The position numbers were made by a program, and so were the translations under genes. Below are positions 1 to 6,517 of a DNA stretch of 20,701 nucleotides, piece by piece; position 1 is the stretch's first letter, and each line of letters starts with the position of its first letter. The stretch comes from UBA3792 sp964426415. Its GTDB lineage: Bacteria > Bacillota > Clostridia > Christensenellales > CAG-138. Under the pieces are notes generated by a model, which made no database searches, was not told where the DNA came from, and saw only the letters and a list, made by a program, of their open reading frames with translations. Location: contig CAYRQM010000035.1 of assembly GCA_964426415.1 (NCBI GenBank), forward strand, positions 1-20,701. Direction: 5' to 3'.

Positions 1-71
1 CGCCGTTCCCAACGCCTTCTGCTCCTAATTCACCCGGAACAACTTGACACGGTCATAGCGCCGACGAGGAC

Positions 72-100
72 GTGACATTTCCCGCACAATCCGTTATACT
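72..100 (+). promoter_or_regulatory. Sigma-A-type promoter for the TrkA-C membrane protein
   Basis: GTGACA at 72-77 and TATACT at 95-100 are separated by exactly 17 bases, each one mismatch from consensus. The predicted start near 107 leaves a leader of about 80 bases before the ATG at 187, whose ribosome site is GAAGGAG. Bases 1-71 hold no supportable gene; they may be the tail of an upstream intergenic region. Confidence 0.6.
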
Positions 101-186
101 ATGTTTATAAGGGCGACGCGGGCGTTTCCCGTTCTTTCCGAGCGGAGCGGTTTTGCACCAACTGTACAAATGAAGGAGCCGAAGCC

Positions 187-885
187 ATGTATATCATCAT
201 TCCCATCTTTTTTGTCGTCATCATGCTGTACATCACGTTGGCGGACATCTTCACCATCCTGTTTCGATGCACGGGGCTGACCGAGGAGCGCGCACGGTTT
301 CAGGTCGTGTCGCTGCTGACCAATTCGGGCTTCACCACCGCAGAAAGCGAAACGGTGTTGGAGACCCGTATCCGACGCCGCTTGGCAAAGGTCATCATGA
401 TCTTCGAGTACACGTTCACCGCCACCATCGTGTCCGGCGTCGTCAGCATCCTGCTTTCCATGAGCAGCTACGAGCTGCAGCAGACGCTGGTGTATCTGCT
501 GCTCATCGTGGCGGCATTCGTCCTGTTTATGGTGCTGCGGCAGCGCAAGTTCTTTACCAACGGGCTGGATCGGCTCATCAATCGCTTCTACTGCAAGCAC
601 ATCCTCAAGGAGCTTACCAATCCCGTGCTGCCCGTGGCGGAGTACGGCGAGGACGTGATTGCGGACGTGTTTATCAACCGTTTGCCCGACGCGCTTTTGA
701 ACGTGCCCCTTGCGGACAGCGACGTGCGCGGGCAGTGGGGGCTTTTGGTGCTGATGGTCAAAACCCCACGCGGCGAGCTGCACCGCGGCGCCGCCGACAC
801 CATCATCCACCAAGACGACGTCGTGACCGCCATGGGCAAAAGGAGCGACATCGTCGCGTGCTTCAATCGCCAAGACGCCCCGTAA
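187..885 (+). CDS. Membrane protein with C-terminal TrkA-C (RCK-C) domain
   Basis: This 232-residue protein has a hydrophobic N-terminus (about residues 1-20), two further membrane segments (about 72-90 and 97-117), and a soluble C-terminal half. From about residue 150 that half resembles a TrkA-C/RCK-C domain, the small ligand-binding fold of potassium channels and cation antiporters; it ends in a stretch containing DDVVTAMGKRSDI, typical of the domain's last strands. Similar stand-alone proteins in Bacillota are annotated only as TrkA C-terminal domain proteins. A role in sensing a small ligand at the membrane is inference. The start is fixed by GAAGGAG 8 bases upstream. It has its own promoter at 72-100 and sits 94 bases ahead of the next operon, which has a separate promoter, so it is probably transcribed alone. 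No channel pore or NAD-binding TrkA-N domain is visible. Confidence 0.75.
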   Translation: MYIIIPIFFVVIMLYITLADIFTILFRCTGLTEERARFQVVSLLTNSGFTTAESETVLETRIRRRLAKVIMIFEYTFTATIVSGVVSILLSMSSYELQQTLVYLLLIVAAFVLFMVLRQRKFFTNGLDRLINRFYCKHILKELTNPVLPVAEYGEDVIADVFINRLPDALLNVPLADSDVRGQWGLLVLMVKTPRGELHRGAADTIIHQDDVVTAMGKRSDIVACFNRQDAP

Positions 886-923
886 TCTGCACGCCGTCCA
901 ACCGTCTGCGGTCGAAATACAAA

Positions 924-952
924 TTGCTTTTTCGAACGGTACATGATACAAT
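924..952 (+). promoter_or_regulatory. Extended -10 promoter for the zinc-ribbon/ABC exporter operon
   Basis: TTGCTT (924-929) and TACAAT (947-952) are spaced by 17 bases. The -10 is preceded by TGA (944-946), giving the extended TGn form that compensates for the weak -35. The ATG at 980 follows with AGGAGG at about 967-972. Confidence 0.6.
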
Positions 953-979
953 CAGGAAAACAGTATAGGAGGAATCATC

Positions 980-2626
980 ATGGCATTTTGTAAGCAATGC
1001 GGCGCTGCGCTGCCTGCCGACGTCGGCTTCTGCCCCTTCTGCGGAACGCCCATCGACAAAGAGGCTTTGGAAAATGCTGCCGCGCCTGTGGAAGCGCCGT
1101 CCGAGCAGCCCGCTGCGCCCGTCGCGCCTGTCGAAGCGCCCGCTGCGCCCGTAGAAGCGCCCGTCGAGCAGCCTGCTGCGCCAACTGTTCCGTATCAAGC
1201 GCCGATTGCGCCGCCCGCCGCACCGCAAAAGAAAAAGTCTCGTGCGGGGCTGATTATCGGCGTCATCGCGGGCGTGCTGGTGCTGCTGCTGGTTGCCACG
1301 GGGCTGGTTTGGTGGTTTGTGGGTCGTGATGCGTGCGGCACGCTGTTTGGTTCGGCGTTCTCGCGCCTGTCCACCGAGGAGCAGGCGGAAACGCTCGTGC
1401 TGACCAAGTTAGAAGAAGGCGCCGCGCTGCTTCCTGCAAAGAGCGCCCAATCCGTTTCCACCAACGGCGAGCTTTCCCTGTCCTTGCCCGAATCCTTGAC
1501 GGCGGACAATATGCAGCTGGCGCTCATCAGCTACATTACGGCGGATCTCGGCATTCTGACCGACGCCGAAACGGGTGAATCCCTGTTCGACGTGAACGTC
1601 AAGATGGCGGGTATGCAGGTCTTTTCGGGGATGCTCACCTTGGACGAAACGGGCGTCGGCATCTACAACGAAAAAGCGCAGACCTATTCGGTGATGCCCT
1701 TTGATGCGCTGTCCGACGCCGATCTGCAGGGATCGCTTGCGCTGGTGGAGGGGATGAACGGCTTCGATCTGATGTCCCTTTCCGATCCGATCAAAGCGCT
1801 GATCACCGAAACGAACGTCGCCAAAGAAGAAGACGTCGCCTTCACGCTGGGCGGCACCGAATACCTGTCCGACTGCTATACCATCACGCCCACCGAAGAA
1901 GAATGGAACGCGTTTTTGACAAGCGGGTACGACATGCTGCGCCCGCTGCTGACGTCATATGCCGCGCTGTATGGTACGACCGCCGACTTCACCGAGACGG
2001 ACGCGGACGCCATTGCAGACGCCGCTGCGGCGCTTGCCAAGGAGCAAGCAACGCTGCAGCTGTATGCGGTGGATGAATCGCTGGTGCGCATTGGCATCGA
2101 ATCGAACGACGCGGCAATCGACCTGTTTGCGCGCACCACGGACAACGACGACGACACGCAAACCACCACGTTCCTTTGCACGGTGGATGCGGAAGGCGAC
2201 CGCGTATTGGATCTTTCTTCCGAATACATCCACGCGACGGACGCGGATTCCACGCTGACGCTGACCGCCACGATCACCATCGACGGATCGGCGTATGTGC
2301 TTGCAATCAACTCCACCCTTTCGGCGGAAACGCCCGCGCTGTTCAGCCATCCCTACGGCACGACCCGCATCACCGTTACTTCGGACGATTTGGAAGCGCC
2401 CGTCGTCATGGCACTGCGTGTGGAGAAAACGGATGACGGCACGAAACTCACCGTTGCGTTGGAACAGTTCGTGCCCCTGTCGGGCCTCGATCTTTCCGGC
2501 ACGGAACTCTATCTTGCCTTGAGCGACGCGCCCTGCACCGCCACATGGCCGACGATTCCTGCCACCACGGTCGACCAAGACGGGCTGTCCGACGCCGTCA
2601 GCGATTGCTTGGGCGATCTGTTCTGA
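980..2626 (+). CDS. Zinc-ribbon membrane protein with large extracytoplasmic domain
   Basis: A 548-residue protein opening with a C4 zinc ribbon (Cys4, Cys7, Cys18, Cys21; CKQCG and CPFCG knuckles), followed by a Pro/Ala/Glu-rich linker to about residue 85, one membrane helix (about 88-112, ending in WWF) and about 430 residues that should lie outside the cell. The outer part is acidic, rich in Thr and beta-type segments, and has no family I recognise. It ends with a Cys-containing tail. The architecture (cytoplasmic ribbon, linker, one helix, extracellular domain) is common in Bacillota proteins of unknown job. It is first in an operon with an ABC-2 exporter starting 3 bases after its stop, so it may be an accessory or sensor of that exporter (inference). 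The start is set by AGGAGG before the ATG and by the ribbon beginning at residue 4. Confidence 0.8.
   Translation: MAFCKQCGAALPADVGFCPFCGTPIDKEALENAAAPVEAPSEQPAAPVAPVEAPAAPVEAPVEQPAAPTVPYQAPIAPPAAPQKKKSRAGLIIGVIAGVLVLLLVATGLVWWFVGRDACGTLFGSAFSRLSTEEQAETLVLTKLEEGAALLPAKSAQSVSTNGELSLSLPESLTADNMQLALISYITADLGILTDAETGESLFDVNVKMAGMQVFSGMLTLDETGVGIYNEKAQTYSVMPFDALSDADLQGSLALVEGMNGFDLMSLSDPIKALITETNVAKEEDVAFTLGGTEYLSDCYTITPTEEEWNAFLTSGYDMLRPLLTSYAALYGTTADFTETDADAIADAAAALAKEQATLQLYAVDESLVRIGIESNDAAIDLFARTTDNDDDTQTTTFLCTVDAEGDRVLDLSSEYIHATDADSTLTLTATITIDGSAYVLAINSTLSAETPALFSHPYGTTRITVTSDDLEAPVVMALRVEKTDDGTKLTVALEQFVPLSGLDLSGTELYLALSDAPCTATWPTIPATTVDQDGLSDAVSDCLGDLF
1082..1182 (+). repeat. Imperfect 63-base-period repeat coding a Pro/Ala/Glu linker
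   Basis: Two 38-base near-copies (1082-1119 and 1145-1182) differ at only a few positions and lie 63 bases apart, so the period is 21 codons. They encode variants of APVEAP-(S/V)EQPAAP in the linker between zinc ribbon and membrane helix. In-frame periodicity means copy number could vary without breaking the gene. Confidence 0.65.
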
Positions 2627-2629
2627 CAG

Positions 2630-3259
2630 ATGGAAGCGCTTTGCACCGTAACCGATCTCGAAAAACAATTGGGAGGCGTCCCCGTACTGGGGCCGCTCTC
2701 CCTTTCGTTGTATGCAGGCGAAATCGTGGGGCTGATCGGCGCGAACGGCACCGGCAAAACCACGTTTCTCAAGCTGCTTGCGGGCGTCGACCGCCCCACA
2801 AAGGGCGCCATCTGCTATGCTTTCCCTGCCGTACGCGTCGGCTACGTTCCGCAGGACGTGGCGCTGTACGAATCCATGACGGCGCGGCAGAACCTGCTGT
2901 TTTTTGCGGACTTGGCGGGGCTGAGGGGCAGAGCGCGGCACGCCCGCGTCGACGTCCTTTTGGATGCGCTGCATCTGAAGGAGCGCGCATGGCAGCGCGT
3001 GGCGCACTATTCGGGCGGGATGAAGCGGCGGCTGAACTTGGCGGCGGCGATCACGGTGCTGCCCCATGTGCTGCTGTTGGATGAACCGACGGTGGGCGCG
3101 GACGCCGACTCCATCGCGTGGATGCTGGCGCTTTTACAGTCGCTGAAAGCCGAAGGCTGCTGCATCGTGCTGGTCAGCCACCACGACGCCGAAATCAAAC
3201 AAACCTGCGACCGCATCTTCCGCTTGGAAAACGGGTCGCTGCATCGCTGCGACGCATAA
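2630..3259 (+). CDS. ABC transporter ATP-binding protein
   Basis: A 209-residue nucleotide-binding subunit, short for the family but complete. Visible motifs: Walker A GANGTGKTT (residues 37-45), Q-loop VPQD, signature YSGGMKRR, Walker B VLLLDEPT and the H-switch in LVSHHD. It should power the two ABC-2 permeases encoded directly downstream, giving a heterodimeric exporter. No ribosome site is evident before the ATG, which lies 3 bases after the preceding stop, so translational coupling is likely. The gap to the next gene is one base. Drug, bacteriocin or lipid export are all possible; the substrate cannot be read from the sequence. Confidence 0.93.
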   Translation: MEALCTVTDLEKQLGGVPVLGPLSLSLYAGEIVGLIGANGTGKTTFLKLLAGVDRPTKGAICYAFPAVRVGYVPQDVALYESMTARQNLLFFADLAGLRGRARHARVDVLLDALHLKERAWQRVAHYSGGMKRRLNLAAAITVLPHVLLLDEPTVGADADSIAWMLALLQSLKAEGCCIVLVSHHDAEIKQTCDRIFRLENGSLHRCDA

Positions 3260-3260
3260 T

Positions 3261-4424
3261 ATGCGACGATTTTTTGCACTGCTCAAAAAGGATATTTTGC
3301 TGTTTTTCTCCCACGGGAAGGGCGTCGCCGTCCTCCTGTTGTTTCCGTTGTGCCTTTTGGCGGTGTTGTCGGCGGGCATGGGTGAGCTGAGCGAAAAGCG
3401 CGCCTATCTTCAGCCGTTTCCCATCGCGGTGGTGGACGAAGACCAAACGTGGATGTCGGCGCTGCTGATTGAGCAGGTGCAGCAAATCTCCATCTTTTCC
3501 GAGGTGCGCGTGCTGCCCGAAGCGGATGTGGACGCGCTCTTTTCGGACGGCTGCGCCTGCGTGGTGGTGCTGCCCAAGGATTACTTTTACGACCTGTACC
3601 GTTCCAAAGGAACCATCGAAATCCATTTGAATGACGCGACGCCCACGGCTGCCGCCGTTTGCGAGACGGCGCTGACGCAGATTTTGGACATAGTATCCGA
3701 AACGCAACGCACCTACCGCGCCGTGTACGAGCTGCAATACGGCGACGACGCCACCGACGCCGATTGGGAAGCGTTTTGCGCATCCACCAGCACCTCGCTG
3801 GTGGCGGACGGGCTTGCCATCATGGACGCCATTCATCTTGAAGACGTGCAAACCGACGCTGCCGCCGAGACGCGGCGCATGGCGGCGGCTGCCGTGCTGT
3901 CGCTGATTGCGATGCTGGCGCCGCTGTATGTCCTCAACGCCATGCCGGAGGAAGCTGCCATCGGCATGGAGCCGCGCATCGCGTCCTTTGGCGTGTCGCG
4001 CGCGCTTGTCTTATCGTCCAAGTTTTGCACTGCGCTGCCCATCTTCTTGGTGGTCGCGCTCCCGTTTGTCTTCGCCCTGTTCGGAAAAGGCGCCGTTTCC
4101 CTCATTCCCGCGCTGCTTTTGTGCTTTGTGGCGTCGTTTGCGTGGACGATGTTTCTTTCTGCGCTGCTTTTGCGCGTATCGCGGCTGATGACGGTTGCCA
4201 ACGCGCTGCTTGTCGCGTCGCTGCTGTTGGGCGGCTGCCTGTATCCCATCCAGCTCTTTCCCGCGTTCTTCCGAAACGTTGCCGCCTGCACGCTGCCGTA
4301 TCATCTGCTGCGCGCCATCGCGCAGGGTGCGTCGTGGACGACGCTGCGTCCGTTTGTGGTGTTCGCCGTCGTGGGGCTTTTGCTTGCGATGCTGTGCGAA
4401 TGGAGTAGGAGGCGACGCGTATGA
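3261..4424 (+). CDS. ABC-2 type permease, first subunit
   Basis: A 387-residue membrane protein with the ABC-2 permease plan: a short cytoplasmic N-terminus (MRRFFALLKKDILLFF), membrane helix at about 18-36, an extracytoplasmic domain to about residue 205, then a run of hydrophobic helices to the C-terminus. The extracytoplasmic domain opens with VAVVDEDQT-like sequence (here IAVVDEDQTW), a hallmark of YhgE/ABC-2 permeases. A LLLGGCLYP segment lies in a late helix. It is the partner of the ATPase one base upstream and overlaps the next permease by 4 bases. It lacks a clear ribosome site, again suggesting coupled translation. Confidence 0.88.
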   Translation: MRRFFALLKKDILLFFSHGKGVAVLLLFPLCLLAVLSAGMGELSEKRAYLQPFPIAVVDEDQTWMSALLIEQVQQISIFSEVRVLPEADVDALFSDGCACVVVLPKDYFYDLYRSKGTIEIHLNDATPTAAAVCETALTQILDIVSETQRTYRAVYELQYGDDATDADWEAFCASTSTSLVADGLAIMDAIHLEDVQTDAAAETRRMAAAAVLSLIAMLAPLYVLNAMPEEAAIGMEPRIASFGVSRALVLSSKFCTALPIFLVVALPFVFALFGKGAVSLIPALLLCFVASFAWTMFLSALLLRVSRLMTVANALLVASLLLGGCLYPIQLFPAFFRNVAACTLPYHLLRAIAQGASWTTLRPFVVFAVVGLLLAMLCEWSRRRRV

Positions 4425-5530
4425 CGCTTTTGCGCGCTGCCCTTTTGAAGATGCGTGCCATGTGCGACGGCGTGCTGACGCTGTTGTTCGTGCTGCTTCT
4501 TTCTGCGCTGTCGTTTGGCTTGGTGGACGCGGTGACGACGCGCACGGCGGCGTCCTCCGTCCGTGTGGCGGTGGTGGATGAAGATCAAACCGCGTTCTCT
4601 GCGGAGGTGCTTGCCGCCCTTTCCGCACGCGACGGGCTTTCCGTTACCACTTTTTCTTCCCGCGATGCGGCGGAAGACGCGCTGTACTGCGGCGACGTCG
4701 AAGGCGTTTTGACGCTGCAAGCGGGGTTTGCCGCCTCTGCCGCATCGAACGCGCCGCTTGCCTATTCCTGCACCGCGGCGGCAGGCGCGGTGACCGCACA
4801 GCTGCTGCGCGAATCGGTGGTTGCCACCGCCGCCATCGCAAACGTGCGGATTCAAGCCGAAGCGCAAGTTTCCGCTTGGTACGACGGCGACGCAAAGCAG
4901 GCGCTGTCCGACGCGCTTTCCGCCTTGGACGACGAAGCAGCGGCAAGCTATTCCGTCACGCATCACGGCGGCACGGCGCAGGCGCAAGCGACGCTCTTTG
5001 ACACCACGCCCAAGCAAGCGGGCGTCGTGGCGCTCTTTGCGGCGTTCGTTCTGGTGTCCCTTTATCCGTTTTTGCAGTTGCCCGACAGCCGTCGGGTGGC
5101 GATGCGGCTGCTTGCCAATCGCAAGCAATACGCCTTGGGCGTCTTTTCCGACTGGCTTGCGATGTTCTTCATCGGGCTGATGGTCGACGCGCTTGCGCTT
5201 TTGCTGCTGCGTGCGTTTTCCGTTCGCGCGGCGCTTTTGCTGCTGCCGTACTTGGCGGCTTTGTCGTCGTTTGGCTTGGCGCTGGGGCAGAGCAAGCGGC
5301 AGGTGGGCGGCGTCGATTTGCTCATCCCGTTTGTGGTGCTGCTGACAAGCCTGTTGGGCGGCTGCCTGTTCAACCTTGCCGCCTATTCCGACGTGCTGCG
5401 GGTGCTTTCCTACTTCACGCCGCAGGGGATGTATCTGTATTCCGTCAACGGCAACGGGTGGCTTGGCGCAATCGCACTGCTGCTGCTTTGTTTTGCGGGG
5501 CTTTGTGTGCCGTTTCGCAGACGGTCATAA
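4421..5530 (+). CDS. ABC-2 type permease, second subunit (paralogue of the first)
   Basis: A 369-residue membrane protein with the same plan as its neighbour: N-terminal helix, an extracytoplasmic domain starting VAVVDEDQTAFS, then about five membrane helices containing SLLGGCLF. The two permeases share VVDEDQT and LLGGCL in the same order, so they look like an old tandem duplication that now forms a heterodimer. AGGAGG lies 9 bases before the ATG, which overlaps the previous gene by 4 bases. The protein ends in PFRRRS, a positive-inside tail. A strong terminator follows at 5540, closing the operon. Confidence 0.87.
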   Translation: MTLLRAALLKMRAMCDGVLTLLFVLLLSALSFGLVDAVTTRTAASSVRVAVVDEDQTAFSAEVLAALSARDGLSVTTFSSRDAAEDALYCGDVEGVLTLQAGFAASAASNAPLAYSCTAAAGAVTAQLLRESVVATAAIANVRIQAEAQVSAWYDGDAKQALSDALSALDDEAAASYSVTHHGGTAQAQATLFDTTPKQAGVVALFAAFVLVSLYPFLQLPDSRRVAMRLLANRKQYALGVFSDWLAMFFIGLMVDALALLLLRAFSVRAALLLLPYLAALSSFGLALGQSKRQVGGVDLLIPFVVLLTSLLGGCLFNLAAYSDVLRVLSYFTPQGMYLYSVNGNGWLGAIALLLLCFAGLCVPFRRRS

Positions 5531-5539
5531 ATGTTTTTG

Positions 5540-5564
5540 CGGGGCGCTGCCCCGTTCTTTTTTT
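5540..5564 (+). terminator. Intrinsic terminator of the zinc-ribbon/ABC exporter operon
   Basis: CGGGGC (5540-5545), loop GCT and GCCCCG (5549-5554) form a perfect 6-bp GC stem followed by TTC and a run of seven T. It lies 10 bases after the second permease stop. Confidence 0.88.
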
Positions 5565-5597
5565 CGGAAAAGGCGCAACTAATTTTCATCGCAGGAC

Positions 5598-5626
5598 TTG
5601 TACCAATCGCCCAAAAGCGGTATGAT
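5598..5626 (+). promoter_or_regulatory. Promoter of the nine-gene envelope operon
   Basis: TTGTAC (5598-5603), a 17-base spacer and TATGAT (5621-5626). The -10 is one mismatch from consensus and the -35 keeps TTG. It sits between the upstream terminator and the transaminase ATG at 5663, giving a leader of roughly 30 bases. No other promoter is evident until past 15916. Confidence 0.55.
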
Positions 5627-5662
5627 AGCATAAAGAAGTATAGCTTGAAAGGATGGGCGTTT

Positions 5663-6517
5663 ATGCGCGCAATCGGATACTACAACGGAACCATGGGCGA
5701 GTTGGACAAGATGACCGTCCCGATGCTGGATCGCGCCGTCTACTTTGGCGACGGCTGCTACGAGGCGTGCATGGTGCATGACGGCGTGCCGTTTGCGCTT
5801 GCCGAACACCTTGCGCGGTTTGGGCGCAGTCTGGGCTTGCTGTCCATTCCCTTTTCCATGACGGAATCGGAGCTAAAAAGAGTGCTGTTCGACTGCATCG
5901 CCGCATCGGAAGCAGCCGACGCGGTGCTGTATTGGCAATGTTCCCGCGGGACGGCGCCGCGCAGCCACGCCTTTCCCGACCCGTCTCATAAGCCCAACCT
6001 TTTGGTGATGGTCACGCCCAAGCCGGTGACCGACGCTTCCGTGCGGATGCGGCTCATCACCGTGCCCGACGTGCGCTTTACCATGTGCAACGTCAAGACG
6101 CTGAACCTGCTGCCCAACGTGCTGGCAAACGAGCAGGCGCACGCGGCAGGCGCGGACGGCGCGGTGCTGCATCGTGACGGCGTGGTGACGGAGGGTTCGC
6201 ACACCAACATTCACATACTGAAGGATGGCGTGCTGTTGACCCATCCGGCGGACAAGTACATCTTGCGCGGTGTGACGCGGGAACGGCTTTTGCGCATCGC
6301 ACGCGAAGCCGCCATTCCCGTGGTGGAGCGTGCGTTCACGCTGGTCGCGCTGCGGGCGGCGGACGAAATCCTCATCACCTCCAGCATCCTGCATGTACGC
6401 GCTGCCGACACGCTCGACGGACAGCCCGTGGGCGGACGGGATGCGGCGCGCCTGTCCTTGCTGCAAACCGCCTATCTGCGGCAGTTTTTTGCGGAAACCG
6501 AGGGCAAGCAGGCATGA
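5663..6517 (+). CDS. dat: D-amino acid (D-alanine) transaminase, class IV PLP enzyme
   Basis: This enzyme should interconvert D-alanine plus 2-oxoglutarate with pyruvate plus D-glutamate in the cytoplasm. At 284 residues it matches Bacillus D-amino acid transaminase in length. The PLP lysine is K145 (NVKTLNLLPN) and the ring-nitrogen glutamate is E177 (VTEGSHTN), both at the numbers known in the Bacillus enzyme. R100 and H102 in APRSHAFP match the R-x-H carboxylate trap that sets this family apart from branched-chain transaminases and aminodeoxychorismate lyase. The N-terminal FGDGCYE block is also present. I start at 5663, where GAAAGGA precedes the ATG; the reading frame is open further upstream, but that part overlaps the promoter. 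It is first in the operon and overlaps the next gene by 4 bases. The context suggests it supplies the D-amino acid for the DltA-like enzyme (inference). Confidence 0.85.
   Translation: MRAIGYYNGTMGELDKMTVPMLDRAVYFGDGCYEACMVHDGVPFALAEHLARFGRSLGLLSIPFSMTESELKRVLFDCIAASEAADAVLYWQCSRGTAPRSHAFPDPSHKPNLLVMVTPKPVTDASVRMRLITVPDVRFTMCNVKTLNLLPNVLANEQAHAAGADGAVLHRDGVVTEGSHTNIHILKDGVLLTHPADKYILRGVTRERLLRIAREAAIPVVERAFTLVALRAADEILITSSILHVRAADTLDGQPVGGRDAARLSLLQTAYLRQFFAETEGKQA

Noticed and set aside
44..49. TTGACA as a -35 for the first gene
   Set aside because: No -10 lies 16 to 18 bases downstream; the GTGACA/TATACT pair at 72-100 fits better.
1955..3067. 370-codon minus-strand frame over the zinc-ribbon and ATPase genes
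   Set aside because: Opposite two well-supported genes with clear motifs; composition is Arg/Gln-rich shadow type.
5531..5662. Transaminase start at the upstream ATG (5531)
   Set aside because: This would add 44 residues encoded by the terminator and promoter; the family starts where 5663 places it and K145/E177 numbering then agrees.
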